A stretch of 57,208 nucleotides of DNA from Streptomyces diastatochromogenes (GCA_001550305.1 LRTP01000076.1:1-57208), one strand, 5' to 3'; positions 26,841-36,964 are shown, counted from the first letter of the stretch. Notes: generated from the sequence alone by a model not told the origin. Numbers and translations: made by a program.

Positions 26841-28405
26841 TCTGTGGGATCGGCGTGTGGGGTGGTTCGGCTGTGGAGTGTGATGAGGGCCAGTAGTGCG
26901 GAGAGCAGTGCGGCTGAGCCGCAGACGATGAAGCCGATGGAGTAGCCGTGGCCGAGGGCGTCCAGGGCGAGTGGGTGCAGGTCGGCCAGTTTGGGTGACG
27001 CTGCGGAGGCGCCGTTGACCGCGAGTGGGCCGCCCTCTTCGAGTACGGCCGTACCTGCGCCTTTCAGTGCCGCGGGGAGGGCGGAGTTGTGCAGGGAGTC
27101 GGAGAAGTTGTTTGCCGCGCGGCTCAGGGCCACGGCGCCGATGACGGCGGGGCCGAGGGTGAAGCCGAAGTCTCGCAGCAGGTTGGTGGTGGCGCTGGCC
27201 ATGCCGGCCAGGTGTACTGGCACGGTGTTGACAGCTGTTGCCGTGATCGACGAGACGGTGATCGCGAAGCCCAGGCCGACGAGTCCGAGCGGCAGGATCA
27301 GCGAGGTGAAGGTGCTGTCGGTGATCGGCAGAGTGGCCGCCCAGTAGTCACCCGCCGCGATCAGCAGCAGTCCCGCGCCGAGCAGCAGCCCGGGTGCCGC
27401 GGTTGTCAGCAGCCGTTCCGTCAGTGGCAGCATTACCAGCGTGATGCCGTTGAGCAGGACGAATGCCAGGGCTGTCCGCATCGGGGCCTGGTCCTGCACC
27501 GGGCCGAGCCGGATGCTGACGGCGTAGGCGGTGCCCAGGAAGGCGAACATGCCCACCACGGCCACGACCGAGGCCACCGCGAAGGCGCGGTTGCGGAACA
27601 GGTCCAGGCGAAGGAGCGGGGACTTGGCGCGCTTCTCGGCCAGGACGAAGGCGGCGAGGAACACGGCCGCCAGGACGAAGGCGATGACGATCGAGGGTGA
27701 GGCCCAGCCGTCCGTCGGGCCCTGGATGATGGCGTAGAGCAGGGAGAACAAGCCGAGACCGATGGTCAGCTGGCCCGCTACGTCGAGTGAACGCCCTCCG
27801 GAGGCACTGGAGTTGACGGCGAACAGAGCGCTGACGGCGGCGCTTGCCGCTGCGATGGCGGTGACCACGACGAAGGACCATCGCCACGAGCCGTAGGTGG
27901 CGGTGATGCCTCCGAGCAGCGGGGCGAGGAATCCGCCGGTGGAGAGCAGCGCTGCCCACATCGCGATGACCCGGGCCCGCTGTGCGGGCGAGGTGGTGCC
28001 GGCAGCCAGGATGGCCAGCGATGTCGGGAACAGGGCGGCGGCACCCAGGCCCGCCAGGGCCTGTCCGGCCCAGAGTTGGTGGATGCCGGAGGCAGTGGCG
28101 CTGACCAACTCGCCCACGGCCAGCAGTGATGCGCCGCCGACCAGCAGCCGCTTGCGGCCGAAGAGGTCACCGAGCAGGCCGAAGGTCAGCTCCAGTACGG
28201 CGACCGGGAGCAGGAAGGCGTCGGAGATCCAGGTGAGCTGCGAGCCGACCGGGTGCAGGTCGGACTGGAACAGCCCATTGAGGGTGGCCGGTATGGCCAG
28301 ACCGATCTGGGCGAGGCAGACGGCGAGGAGACCGGCGACCAGGGTGCCGGTGGTCAGGCCGCGGCCGGTGGCGGTTCTGGCGGCGGGTTCGGTCGTCATC
28401 GACAC
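26834..28405 (-). CDS. DHA2-family (14-TM) MFS drug exporter
   Basis: This 523-residue protein contains motif A GLLGDLFGRKRLLVGG after helix 2 and many hydrophobic segments, consistent with a 14-helix proton-driven exporter of the EmrB/QacA class. The N-terminal 20 residues are polar. It exports toxic or drug-like compounds. The substrate is unknown. The secreted hydrolase and PaaX regulator upstream are on the same strand. Confidence 0.9.
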   Translation of the reverse strand: MSMTTEPAARTATGRGLTTGTLVAGLLAVCLAQIGLAIPATLNGLFQSDLHPVGSQLTWISDAFLLPVAVLELTFGLLGDLFGRKRLLVGGASLLAVGELVSATASGIHQLWAGQALAGLGAAALFPTSLAILAAGTTSPAQRARVIAMWAALLSTGGFLAPLLGGITATYGSWRWSFVVVTAIAAASAAVSALFAVNSSASGGRSLDVAGQLTIGLGLFSLLYAIIQGPTDGWASPSIVIAFVLAAVFLAAFVLAEKRAKSPLLRLDLFRNRAFAVASVVAVVGMFAFLGTAYAVSIRLGPVQDQAPMRTALAFVLLNGITLVMLPLTERLLTTAAPGLLLGAGLLLIAAGDYWAATLPITDSTFTSLILPLGLVGLGFAITVSSITATAVNTVPVHLAGMASATTNLLRDFGFTLGPAVIGAVALSRAANNFSDSLHNSALPAALKGAGTAVLEEGGPLAVNGASAASPKLADLHPLALDALGHGYSIGFIVCGSAALLSALLALITLHSRTTPHADPTER

Positions 28406-28456
28406 GGAGGGCTCCTGAGGTGCGCGAGCTTGGGACGGGGAGAGGATGCTTCGGGA

Positions 28457-29809
28457 TCAGCGGGTACCGGTCAGACGATTCGGCCGGTAGTCGGTGAAGG
28501 CGGCGCCGTCGAGGCCCAATTCGTCGGCGCTGTGCTGGAGTTCGGCGGTGGTGGCGGAGTTGTCCCAGTGCCCGGTCTCCAGCCGGTGCTCCACGGCGTG
28601 CAGCCCGGCGAGCACTTCGGCGGTGGTGAAGTTGCAGTGGCTCTGACGTGCCACATAGGCCTGTCGCAACAGCGCGGAGTCTCCGGCCCTGCGCACCCGC
28701 CCGGCGAAGGCCGATTCCTGTTCGACGGGCACCAGCTGGTCGGCGGTGGTGTGGATGTCCAACAGCGGTAGGGCCAAGCCCTGTCCGGCGGTGGAGGTCC
28801 GCTTCAGATGAGCCACTGCGGCCGGGTCGGCTGTGATGTCCGCGCCGCGGGTGAGCCGGTTCAGGTCGTTGCGCAGGTCGAGCCCGGCGTCGCGGTAGAG
28901 CGCCTTGACCTGCTTGGCGTGGGCGGACTTGCGCAGCAGCCCGGCGTAGTCGACGCCCTTGTTCCAGGACGTGTTGCCGCCGGCGGACTGCTCCACCGAC
29001 CAGCGCGCCGGGACGATGAACCCGAGCAGGCCCTGAGCCAGCCATGCGTACTGCTGCTCCTCCTGGCCCGTGAAGTCGTCGCGTGCGGGCGGCTGCCGGC
29101 CGGGAGCCCAGTCGGCCAGATTGAGGTAGGCGGCAGCCAGGGCGATCCGGGCGCGTCCCGCCGGGGTCTGCTGCGCCGTTTCCACCGCCTTCGTGAGCCG
29201 GTCGGCGAGGGCGCCGGCGTCGGTCTGGCTGTCCAGGTTCACGAGCTTGTCGGCATCGGCAGGGTCGAAGAACGTGGCCAGGGTGTACTCGGCGTCCAGC
29301 TGGTAGTTGTCCAGATCTACGCCGCCTGCGACCAGGCCGCACAGGCCGAGCGAGCCGTCGACGTGGCCCGCGCCGTCGCGGGCGACCTGAGCGTTGATGA
29401 GGCCGCCCATGGACTGGCCCACCGAGATGACCCGGGTTGGTGTACCGACCTGTCGGCGGAAGGTGTTGAGCGCGGCGAACTGATCCCGCTCGGCAGAGTC
29501 GAGCGCCCACATCGAGCCGTTCGGGTCGTAGGAGGAGCCGACGAGCGCGTAGCCGGCGTTCAGCAGGGCCTGGCGCACCGCGGTCGACGGGGCGTCGGCG
29601 GCGGTGGTCGGTCCGAAGCCGTGGCTGAACAGCAGCAGGCTGCCGTTCCACCGCGTGGGCTTGTCCGCGATCCAGGTGGCGCCGTCGGACAGGGTGCCGG
29701 AGTAGTGATCGGCGGTCGTGGCCTGGGCGCTGGTCGCCGGCCCGATCAGGGCGGTCGCGAGGGCGGTTGCGCAGGCGGCGGCGAGGGTCGAAAGACGGGG
29801 TCGGGGCAT
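28457..29809 (-). CDS. secreted alpha/beta hydrolase
   Basis: This 450-residue protein starts with a Sec signal peptide (RLSTLAAACATALATALIG, cleavage likely after TSAQA). The alpha/beta hydrolase fold is shown by SLLLFSHGFGP (oxyanion loop) and the nucleophile elbow VISVGQSMGGLINAQ. The acid is probably in LLDIHTTADQLVPVEQES, and a late histidine lies in ARQSHCNFTTAEV. It resembles actinomycete secreted esterases of unknown substrate. It ends 51 bp before the exporter gene, so co-transcription with it is plausible. Confidence 0.85.
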   Translation of the reverse strand: MPRPRLSTLAAACATALATALIGPATSAQATTADHYSGTLSDGATWIADKPTRWNGSLLLFSHGFGPTTAADAPSTAVRQALLNAGYALVGSSYDPNGSMWALDSAERDQFAALNTFRRQVGTPTRVISVGQSMGGLINAQVARDGAGHVDGSLGLCGLVAGGVDLDNYQLDAEYTLATFFDPADADKLVNLDSQTDAGALADRLTKAVETAQQTPAGRARIALAAAYLNLADWAPGRQPPARDDFTGQEEQQYAWLAQGLLGFIVPARWSVEQSAGGNTSWNKGVDYAGLLRKSAHAKQVKALYRDAGLDLRNDLNRLTRGADITADPAAVAHLKRTSTAGQGLALPLLDIHTTADQLVPVEQESAFAGRVRRAGDSALLRQAYVARQSHCNFTTAEVLAGLHAVEHRLETGHWDNSATTAELQHSADELGLDGAAFTDYRPNRLTGTR

Positions 29810-29980
29810 GGCGGCGGCTCCGCGAGTCGAGGGGGACCGAGTGGGGGAGCGAGCGGAAGAGCGCTGCGAATGTAGGGCTCTTTTTTCATCGCCGTCAATA
29901 GACTGCCCAATAATGCGGCAGACGGGTCCGCGTGGGGATGCACGGGACTCGAGGGCGGAGGGGCGGGGGCCGGGCGCGGA

Positions 29981-30835
29981 TCAGTCCAGCGTCAGGGTGT
30001 CGAGCAGTCGGGCGGCCACGAGCGCGGCCGGGCGTTCCCAGCGGCTGGCCAGGCCGCGGAAGACTGTCTCCGCCTGAGCGGCGGGCCAGTCCGCCGGAAG
30101 GTGCTCGGCGGGCAGATGCGGGTCCCGTCGCACCAGGTCCAGCCAGTCGGTGTGCAGCAGGAGCTGGCCTGCGAGTTCGTCGCCGGAGACCGCTGCGGGA
30201 AGCGGGTCGGTGCGGTCCCAGCGCTCCAGGAACGCCCGGTACCGTGCACCGATGGCCGGCACGTCGAACGCCTGCTCCAGCACCTCACGGACGTCGGTCG
30301 GCGTCTCCACTTCCGCCCGGAACACCCGCAGATACGGCTCCAGGCCGAGACCCGCCACCATCTCACGGACGTCGACGCGCGCCGGGGCCACCCACAGGCC
30401 GTTCTGCAGTGGGCCGAAGCCCGCCCAGATCAGCCGGGAGCGCAGGTCGTGCCGCTCGCGGCTCCATGCCTCGGGCAGCGAGAAGCCCACCATCGTCCAC
30501 CGGCCGTCCCAGTCCCGGTTCACCGCGCCGGTCCGCCAGATACGGTCCCTTCCGTCCGTCAGCACCTGGACGGCGTGCGGTGTCAGCCCGAAGTAGGTCT
30601 TCCGGCCTTGGCGACGACGCTCCAGCAGGCCGCGTTTGACCATCCGGTTCAGGGTGGTCCGCACCGCCTCCTCAGTACTGCCCAACCTCCCGAGAGCGGC
30701 GATCACGCTCCCCGACGACACGGCGATCGGCCGCCCCAGCACATGAGCACCGAAGAAGGTCAGCATCAGGGACTGGGTACGCGGCTCGGGACCGCTCTCG
30801 GCGGTCGGTCCTGCGACGACATCGACACTGGTCAC
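29981..30835 (-). CDS. PaaX-family transcriptional regulator
   Basis: This 284-residue regulator starts at GTG 30835. The N-terminal winged helix (SLMLTFFGAHVLGRPIAVSS, TEEAVRTTLNRMVKRGLLER) is followed by a PaaX central domain (TMVGFSLPEAWSRERHDLRS; LWVAPARVDVREM) and a helical C-terminal domain. PaaX proteins bind acyl-CoA ligands, classically phenylacetyl-CoA. No paa genes are nearby, so the ligand and target are unknown. The hydrolase and exporter downstream are candidates. Confidence 0.88.
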   Translation of the reverse strand: MTSVDVVAGPTAESGPEPRTQSLMLTFFGAHVLGRPIAVSSGSVIAALGRLGSTEEAVRTTLNRMVKRGLLERRRQGRKTYFGLTPHAVQVLTDGRDRIWRTGAVNRDWDGRWTMVGFSLPEAWSRERHDLRSRLIWAGFGPLQNGLWVAPARVDVREMVAGLGLEPYLRVFRAEVETPTDVREVLEQAFDVPAIGARYRAFLERWDRTDPLPAAVSGDELAGQLLLHTDWLDLVRRDPHLPAEHLPADWPAAQAETVFRGLASRWERPAALVAARLLDTLTLD

Positions 30836-31031
30836 CGGAACAGCGTAGGCCCGGGGCGAACGGGTGTTGCCAACGCCCGAAAAATGTGTCATTTCTGTGA
30901 CGGCAATCGAAGAATGGCCCGATATTAGCGATCGAGACACGGAGGTAGCAGGCGGGGGGGGGAGGGCCGCATTCCGGTGGACGGCCGTCCGGACGGTGGT
31001 CCTCTCCGCGCGAGAGGAAGCACGCGGCGCT

Positions 31032-32159
31032 CCAACGTGCTGACCCGCGATTGATCTTGGGGCGTGTTGGTCTGTGGGTTCGGCAAGCGGGTGGTTCAGC
31101 AGGCCGTGGTGCGGACGTGCACCAGCTCGGTGCTCGGGTTGTGCCGGGTGGGTCGTTTGGCGGCGCGGTCGGAGACCAGGGGGTCGATGGCGAGGTGGGT
31201 CTCGCCATAGGTCTCGCGGCGGCCGGTGTACCACTGGAGCGGGCGCCACTGGCGGACTTCGGCGTTGGCGTGCTCGACGCAGATCCGGCGCAAGGACTGG
31301 CGCCGTTTCATCTCACGCCAGCCGTACCGCTCGGTGACCGGGCCGTCGTTCGGAGCCTTGCCCTTCAGTTTCCTTGGCGGGGCGCTGACCTGGTCGAGGG
31401 ACTCGCTGGCCAGGCCGCGGTAGCCGTCGTCGACCTCGGCTCTCACGCCGGGGTGCTGGTGGAACTGCTCGGCGATGCCCTCGGTGTGCACGGAGGTCTG
31501 GTCGTGCATCCGGCCTGGGCGCTGGGCCCCGGACCACAGGGTGCGGCCCTGGCCGTCGCTGATCGTCGTGGTCTTGACGGTGTTCTGCCTGCGCTTGCCG
31601 GAAGCGAAGGCCCGCCGGCCGGGACGGCCCGCGTAAGGGCGGCGGGCCTGGGTCTCCTTCCCGTCGATCGGCAAGGTGACGTCCTCGGCCGCGGCATAGG
31701 CGAACATGTCCTCCAGGGTCCGCAGCTGGATGCCGGGCCGGTCGAGGACGGCGAACCCACGGTCCGCCGGCAGCGGGTGGACCTCTCGGATCGCCCGGTC
31801 CATCGTGGAAGACCCCACCTTGTAGAGCACGCCGAACGCCTCATGGGCGAGCCCGGTCCGCAGATGGACCGGTGTCACCAGGAGCCGGTCGATGAAGACC
31901 AGTTCGTACTTCGGGCCGGCCACCGCCTTCCGTCTACGGTCGCCCTCACGTCGCCCATGACGCCCGGACTCACAGCGCGCCACCCAGCGGGGGCGAGTTC
32001 CGCGGCCAACTCGCCCTGATGTTGGCGCGACAGCGCGCAGAAGGCAGGATGCGACATGGCCGTTCGGGCCTGCTTGATCGTCACACACCAGACAACTCGC
32101 GCGGCCGTCCCTACGTCCCCGCCCCACCGACCAAGGTCAATCGCAGGTCGGCTCGTTAG
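31032..32159 (-). mobile_element. IS5-like insertion sequence with terminal inverted repeats
   Basis: The ends 31032-31060 and 32131-32159 are inverted repeats: 24 of 29 positions match when aligned, with core GCGATTGAYCTTGG. Total length is about 1.13 kb, suitable for an IS5-group element, and it encloses the transposase frame. No clear target duplication is visible in the flanks. The right end is 10 bp from the start codon of the next gene. Confidence 0.75.
31096..32057 (-). pseudogene. DDE_Tnp_4 / IS5-type transposase, frameshifted near its N-terminus
   Basis: The main frame reads GPKYELVFIDRLLVTPVHLR, EDVTLPIDGKETQARRPYAG, NTVKTTTISDGQGRTLWSGA, EVDDGYRGLASE and RICVEHANAEVRQWRPLQWY. This is a nearly complete DDE_Tnp_4 catalytic domain with the three acidic motifs. 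The N-terminal piece MSHPAFCALSRQHQGELAAE is in another frame, joined near 31990. The element is probably immobile unless programmed frameshifting joins the two. Confidence 0.75.
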
Positions 32160-32169
32160 GGTCGGAGGC

Positions 32170-32829
32170 ATGACGACACCCCTTGCCGGTAGTGCCTTCG
32201 ACTCGCTCCGCCTCGACGCCGTGCCCGACCAGGAGGCGCTACGCCGGGCCTACGAACTCCCCGGCGACGCGGCCGTGCGCAAGCAGATGACCGAACTCAC
32301 CGAGCACACCCGGCGGTTGATCGGCTGCTCATCGCTGGTCCTGGTCGCCAGCGCGGACGCCGAGGGCAACTGCGACGTCTCGCCGCGCGGCGGCCCCGCC
32401 GGGTTCGTCGCCGTCCTGGACGCACGGACGGTGGCGATACCGGACGCGACCGGCAACAAGCGGCTGGACACCCTGCAGAACGTCATCGCCACCGGACGGG
32501 CCGGGCTGCTGTTCGTCATCCCCGGGCGGACCACCACTCTACGGGTGAACGGCAGGGCTGTCGTCTCCACCCGCCCGGAGTTGCTGTCGCAGCTGACCGC
32601 CGTGGGAAAGCCGCCGGCCAGTGCGCTGGTGCTGGGGATCGAGGAGGTCTACCCGCACTGCCCCAAGTCGCTGCTGCGCAGCGGGGCCTGGAAGCCGGAG
32701 CAGTGGCTGCCGGCCGACGCCCAGCCGACCTCGGCCGAGGTGACGCTGGCCCAACTGCGGATGCCGGAGCTGACGATCGCCGACATCGAGCAGGCGGAGG
32801 CGGACTCGCTGAAGTACCGGTACGAGTAA
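32170..32829 (+). CDS. PPOx-type FMN-binding flavoprotein (MSMEG_1061-like)
   Basis: This 219-residue protein has a split-barrel pyridoxamine-phosphate-oxidase fold: LVLVASADAEGNCDVSPRGG, VAIPDATGNKRLDTLQNVIA, and LLFVIPGRTTTLRVNGRAVV. It probably binds FMN or F420 and reduces an unknown small molecule. ATG 32170 has only GTCGGAGG upstream and the inserted IS end 10 bp before it. The native promoter has therefore been displaced and expression may depend on the IS end. Confidence 0.88.
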   Translation: MTTPLAGSAFDSLRLDAVPDQEALRRAYELPGDAAVRKQMTELTEHTRRLIGCSSLVLVASADAEGNCDVSPRGGPAGFVAVLDARTVAIPDATGNKRLDTLQNVIATGRAGLLFVIPGRTTTLRVNGRAVVSTRPELLSQLTAVGKPPASALVLGIEEVYPHCPKSLLRSGAWKPEQWLPADAQPTSAEVTLAQLRMPELTIADIEQAEADSLKYRYE

Positions 32830-33005
32830 CGGACCGATCTGCGACGGAGCCGGTCTGACGACAGGGATCAGGGCCCCAGAAAGGAGGGAGGCCGCCACCT
32901 TGCGCAGCGGCCCCTGCACTCACGCGCTCCGGCTCACCAATGATCCGTTGAGTCACCGCTACTCCACCTCCGCGTGTTGTTGTCAAGCCGCAGTGGTGAA
33001 GGGAG

Positions 33006-33107
33006 TTGGGGCGTGGCAAGCGGGCCGAGGAGAAACAGCACAAGCGGGCCGTGCTCGCCCTGGTTCGACGACGTGTCAACGTCCTGTTCGCCATGATCCG
33101 TGATGGA
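33006..33107 (+). pseudogene. IS110-type transposase C-terminal scrap
   Basis: The frame GKRAEEKQHKRAVLALVRRR and VNVLFAMIRDG matches the C-terminal tail of IS110 transposases. Nothing else of the gene is present. Confidence 0.55.
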
Positions 33108-33215
33108 CAGGGGGCTGTCCGCCACGTCCCTGAAGCCAGCCCGGCACCGGCAGCAGGGGGACGGACCACGGCCCACTCCGCGTCCGTCATGTCGGTGGGA
33201 TAGCGCCGTTCACGC
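33108..33215 (-). pseudogene. IS5-type transposase N-terminal scrap
   Basis: The frame reads RRYPTDMTDAEWAVVRP, the common start of IS5-group transposases. Homology stops after about 25 residues. Confidence 0.6.
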
Positions 33216-33329
33216 GTCGCGTTGTCCGCGGCGTTCCCGCACCGGTGCGCGAGGCAGTCACACGATGGGGCGACCGGAGTGGACCCCGTCGGCGCGAGGG
33301 CGTACGAATGCGACAAACCCTTGGTCTTG

Positions 33330-33817
33330 ATCCGCCGCGTCGGCCACCGATCGCGCGTGTTGATCCGATAGGAGAGTTTCGAGGAGTACTTCGAGCCGGG
33401 GCGCTTCAGGTGCCAGTCCGCTTCCCGCAGGGGCCTGATGCCGTTGTCGAGCTTCCGATGCACCTTCGCTGCAAGCATGACCAGGAACTCTTTGATCTTC
33501 GTGGGCGTGTCCGAGCATGGGCGGACTACGCTGCGCCGCGAGTGCTTGAGGACCTGGATGAATGAGACGCGGCCCGGATCGATCCCGTTGTCGTCGGCCA
33601 GACCTACGATGATCCGCATAAGGCGGTGATGCACAGTCAGGTGCGCCCAGATCTCCCGACGCACCAGATCCGGGTCACCCGAGCGCAGGACCACGACCGG
33701 CCCGCGCTGGAACGTCTTGATCTGCCGGAACGCCGACTCCGCCTCCCCTATCGCATGGTAAAGCCCTGCCAACTCTGCCGCAGGATGGCTCGATCGAGCC
33801 TCGTCTGCCGATAGCAC
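33330..33817 (-). pseudogene. IS4-family transposase C-terminal fragment
   Basis: The frame gives ELAGLYHAIGEAESAFRQIK, LRSGDPDLVRREIWAHLTVH and DPGRVSFIQVLKHSRRSV. This is the C-terminal third of an IS4-type transposase with the glutamate region (ESAFRQIK). The DDE core upstream is missing. Confidence 0.75.
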
Positions 33818-34160
33818 CGATCAACGCAGGTCGGAGGACGCGAACCGATACGAACCGCCCTCTGGAACCGAGCAGGTTGCGTTGGACTTTGGTTACGGTT
33901 GACTCGTAGATACCCTGGCGAATCGTGCTCAGCGCTTCCGAGCGCCCGTCACCGAATGGTGTCGGTGTGGAATTTACTGCCGCCGTGAGTGCGCGTGCGG
34001 TATGTCACTGGCGGCTATTCAGGTGAGGGCCTCTCGGTTGAATTGTGATCGCAGCTGGGCGTGTTGCCTTCCCGCCGATTGTTCCGACATAAATCATTTC
34101 TGTCGGCGTTCCGGTACCACTTACGGGAACGACACCCGCGATCCGCCCGAAGGAGCCCCG
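33818..34160. other. upstream region of the beta-helix gene
   Basis: No gene is seen. An imperfect dyad CGTTCC (34107-34112) / GGAACG (34126-34131) lies 30-54 bp before the start codon and may be regulatory. Confidence 0.35.
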
Positions 34161-35398
34161 ATGCGTCAGAGCATCTCTCGTATCGCCCCCATTGTCATGG
34201 GACTCACCATCGCCGCTTTTGACGTCGTTACGCTGCCCGCTGCCGCACAACCTGCCACACCGGGTCCGGACCTACTTGGCGTTTCGCAGTCGGCTACGGC
34301 GCCTACCAACCCGGGGCTCGGCACTCCCTCCGCGAGGCAAGCAGAACCACTAGTGGCACCAGCCGGGCGCCGATTGTGAACGTGACCAGCTGCAGCGAGA
34401 GCGACCTGCAAGCTGCGATCCACTCTGTCGCCACAGTGGGCGGCACGGTCAACCTCAGGCCCGGCTGCACCTACACCCTCACCGACACCGTACCGCCGAA
34501 CGACGATAACGGACTGCCGGTCATCAAGAATAGCGTTACGATCAACGGATGCGGCGACATCATCACCCGAGCCGCAACCGCGGCCAATTTCCGTTTCTTC
34601 GAAATTGACGGCCCGAATGGAAACCTCACTCTCAACACCCTGACCCTCAGCAACGGTCACGCGTCCACTGGCCTTGGCAACGGCCGGGTCGGTGCGATCT
34701 GGCTCAATGGCGCCGGTTCCGCACTGACGCTGAACAACTCCAGCCTCACCACCAACACCGCCGACACCTTTGGTGGGGCCATCGAAAATGACAGTGGCGC
34801 GGTGAGCGTCAACAGGAGCACGCTCCACAACAACAAGGCGACTGCCGGCGGGGCCGTGTTTGTCAACCCATTTGGAGGTTCCGGCACGGCGACCTTCGAC
34901 AGAAGCAGGATCACCGGCAACCACGCAACCATCCTGGCCGGCGGGATCGCCGCCGCCTTCGGCACGAAGGTGACGCTGACCAGCACCCGGGTCACCGGCA
35001 ACGACGTCACCGGTAACAATGCGCAGGGTGGCGGCATCGCGCAAGCCGGAACCATGACGCTGAAGAGAAGCGAGGTCATCGGCAACACCACCACCGGTGC
35101 CAAGGCGCAGGGCGGAGGCATCTTCAACACTAGCGGCACGGTCCAGCTCACCAGGAGCCCGTCGCCGGCAACACCACCAACGGCACGAACTCCCGCGGTG
35201 GCGGCATCTTCAATACGGGCTCCGGCTCGGTGGCTCTCACCCGTAGCCCGGTTACCAACAACCAGGCGCTGGGAACGGGAGCAGACGGTGGCGGCGTCTT
35301 CAAAGCCAGCGGCACGGTGACGCGGGACGCCAGTCCCATCGTCCGTAACCGGCTCAACAACTGTGGTAGCCCCAGCACCGTAACCGGCTGCTCCTAGT
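34161..35398 (+). pseudogene. secreted right-handed beta-helix repeat protein with two frameshifts
   Basis: ATG 34161 follows AAGGAG and starts a signal peptide (RIAPIVMGLTIAAFDVVTLP, AAAQ). After a frameshift near 34300-34345 the frame continues PIVNVTSCSESDLQAAIHSV and a series of beta-helix turns with repeated GGAIxN/GGGIxN units (GGGIFNTSGTVQLTRS). A second shift near 35155 restores GGGIFNTGSGSVALTRSPVT and the end NNCGSPSTVTGCS, with its stop at 35398. The product would be a surface-exposed polymorphic outer protein with no recognised catalytic residues. Confidence 0.7.
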
Positions 35399-35470
35399 AC
35401 TCCAGCCGGACTTCTGTATTTCTCCTGGCCAACGCCCTGGCGGTGGGGAATGTAGCGGGGGTTCGGCATG

Positions 35471-35501
35471 GGTGGGACGGTCTTGGGTCGACCGTCCCAC
35501 C
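35471..35501 (+). terminator. hairpin after the beta-helix gene
   Basis: GGTGGGACGGTC (35471-35482) and GACCGTCCCACC (35490-35501) make a perfect 12-bp stem with a 7-base loop, 73 bp after the beta-helix stop. Confidence 0.75.
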
Positions 35502-35552
35502 GACGAGTGCCCGCGCCGCAGGTAATGACAGTGTGACGAGCAGTTCTTTGTC

Positions 35553-35936
35553 GTGATCCACGGTGTACCGACGAACACCTGGGACCTGGAACTCGAAGAA
35601 CTCTTCCTGCAGACCCAGACCTGCTTTTGCCGAGTAGAAGCCCGGAGGCGGATGCGGGACTACGTCCGCGGACTGCTCGGCCCGGTGGGCCGAAAGAACA
35701 GCGGGCAGCTCGCCGAATACGCCGGCCACGCCACCCCGCACGGCCTGCAGCACCTGCTCTCCCACAGCCGCTGGGACGCCGAGGGCCTGTGCGACCACCT
35801 GCAGGCCTACGTGGCCGGACAACTCGGCTGCGCAGACGGTGTGTGGATCCTCGAAGACACCGACTTCGTGAGGAAGCGCACCACCTCGGCAGGGGGCGCA
35901 GCGCCAGTCCACAGGGCGTCTGCTGAGGGCGTGTAG
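35553..35936 (+). pseudogene. IS701-family transposase N-terminal fragment
   Basis: The frame reads LELEELFLQTQTCFCRVEAR, RRMRDYVRGLLGPVGRKNSG, LAEYAGHATPHGLQHLLSHS and GVWILEDTDFVRKRTTSAG, the N-terminal 110 residues of an IS701 transposase up to the first catalytic Asp. It is then frameshifted and cut. Confidence 0.75.
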
Positions 35937-35977
35937 TCCCCACGTGTGCTCGGCCGCGTTCTCGGTCGCGAGCGGCG

Positions 35978-36964
35978 TCAGTCCATACGGCGGTGGTCTT
36001 CCTTGCTCCAGGCGCGGGTGTCACGGGGCGGGAGGTATGGCTCTTCACCCTTCGGGAGTCCGCCGATGACAGCACGCTGGCGGGCCAGTTCCGCGTCGAA
36101 TTCGAGGCCGAGCAGGACCGCGATATTGCTGAACCACAGCCACATCAGGAAAACGATCACGCCGGCGAGGGTGCCGTACGTCTTGTTGTACGACGCGAAG
36201 TGAGCCACGTAGAACGCGAACGCCGCCGAGGTGATCATCCAGACCAGCAGGGCCAGCACACTGCCCGGAGTGACCCAACGGAAGCCGCGGCCCTTCACGT
36301 TCGGCGCCGCCCAGTACAGGATCGCGATCATGACCATGACCAGGATGACCAGCCCCGGCCACTTCGCGATCGACCACACCTTCAGCGTGGCGTCCCCGAT
36401 TCCGAGCGCCGCACCGGCCGCGCGGGCCACGCCGCCAGTGAACACCACGATGAGTGCGCTGATCACCGTCAGGACCAGCAGCACCACGGTGACACCGACC
36501 CGGATCGGCAGCACCTTCCACACGGGACGTCCCTCGGGCATGTCGTACACCACGTTGGCACTGCGGATGAACGCCGCGATGTAGCCGGAGGCGGACCACA
36601 CCGCCAGCACGATGCCGACCACGGCCACGATCGAGCCGAGGCCGCCGGGCGCCTGAAGCTGCCGTACCGCGTCGCTGATGATGGTCCGGGTCGAACTCGG
36701 CGCCAGTTTCTCGATGTTGTCCAGGACTTGCTGGGTCGCCGACCTGCCGGCGATACCGAGCAGTGAGACCAGGACCACCAGTGCCGGAAACAGCGACAGG
36801 ACCCCGTAGTAGGTCAACGCGGCGGCTCGGTCGGCGAGTTCGTCCTTCTGGAATTCCCTGATCGTGCCCTTGAGCACCGCCCACCAGGACCGCTTCGGCA
36901 GTTTGCTGGGCTTGTCCGGCCTGGGCCGCTCGACCTGCTGTCCGGGTCCCGATGTCCGTGCCAT
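35978..36964 (-). CDS. YihY/BrkB-family inner membrane protein
   Basis: This 328-residue protein has about six helices, starting after ELADRAAALTYYGVLSLFPA, the diagnostic YihY motif. VWSASGYIAAFIRSANVVYD and VIVFLMWLWFSNIAVLLGLE are further conserved segments. The tail is polar (PPRDTRAWSKEDHRRMD). The family has no settled biochemical role; membrane transport or envelope function has been suggested. Confidence 0.93.
   Translation of the reverse strand: MARTSGPGQQVERPRPDKPSKLPKRSWWAVLKGTIREFQKDELADRAAALTYYGVLSLFPALVVLVSLLGIAGRSATQQVLDNIEKLAPSSTRTIISDAVRQLQAPGGLGSIVAVVGIVLAVWSASGYIAAFIRSANVVYDMPEGRPVWKVLPIRVGVTVVLLVLTVISALIVVFTGGVARAAGAALGIGDATLKVWSIAKWPGLVILVMVMIAILYWAAPNVKGRGFRWVTPGSVLALLVWMITSAAFAFYVAHFASYNKTYGTLAGVIVFLMWLWFSNIAVLLGLEFDAELARQRAVIGGLPKGEEPYLPPRDTRAWSKEDHRRMD

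Noticed and set aside
26834..30835. Exporter, hydrolase and PaaX regulator as part of a biosynthetic gene cluster
   Set aside because: No synthase, ligase or tailoring enzymes nearby; the three genes alone do not support a cluster.
30952..30964. Run of G residues upstream of the PaaX gene
   Set aside because: Common low-complexity tract in GC-rich DNA; no dyad or gene start depends on it.
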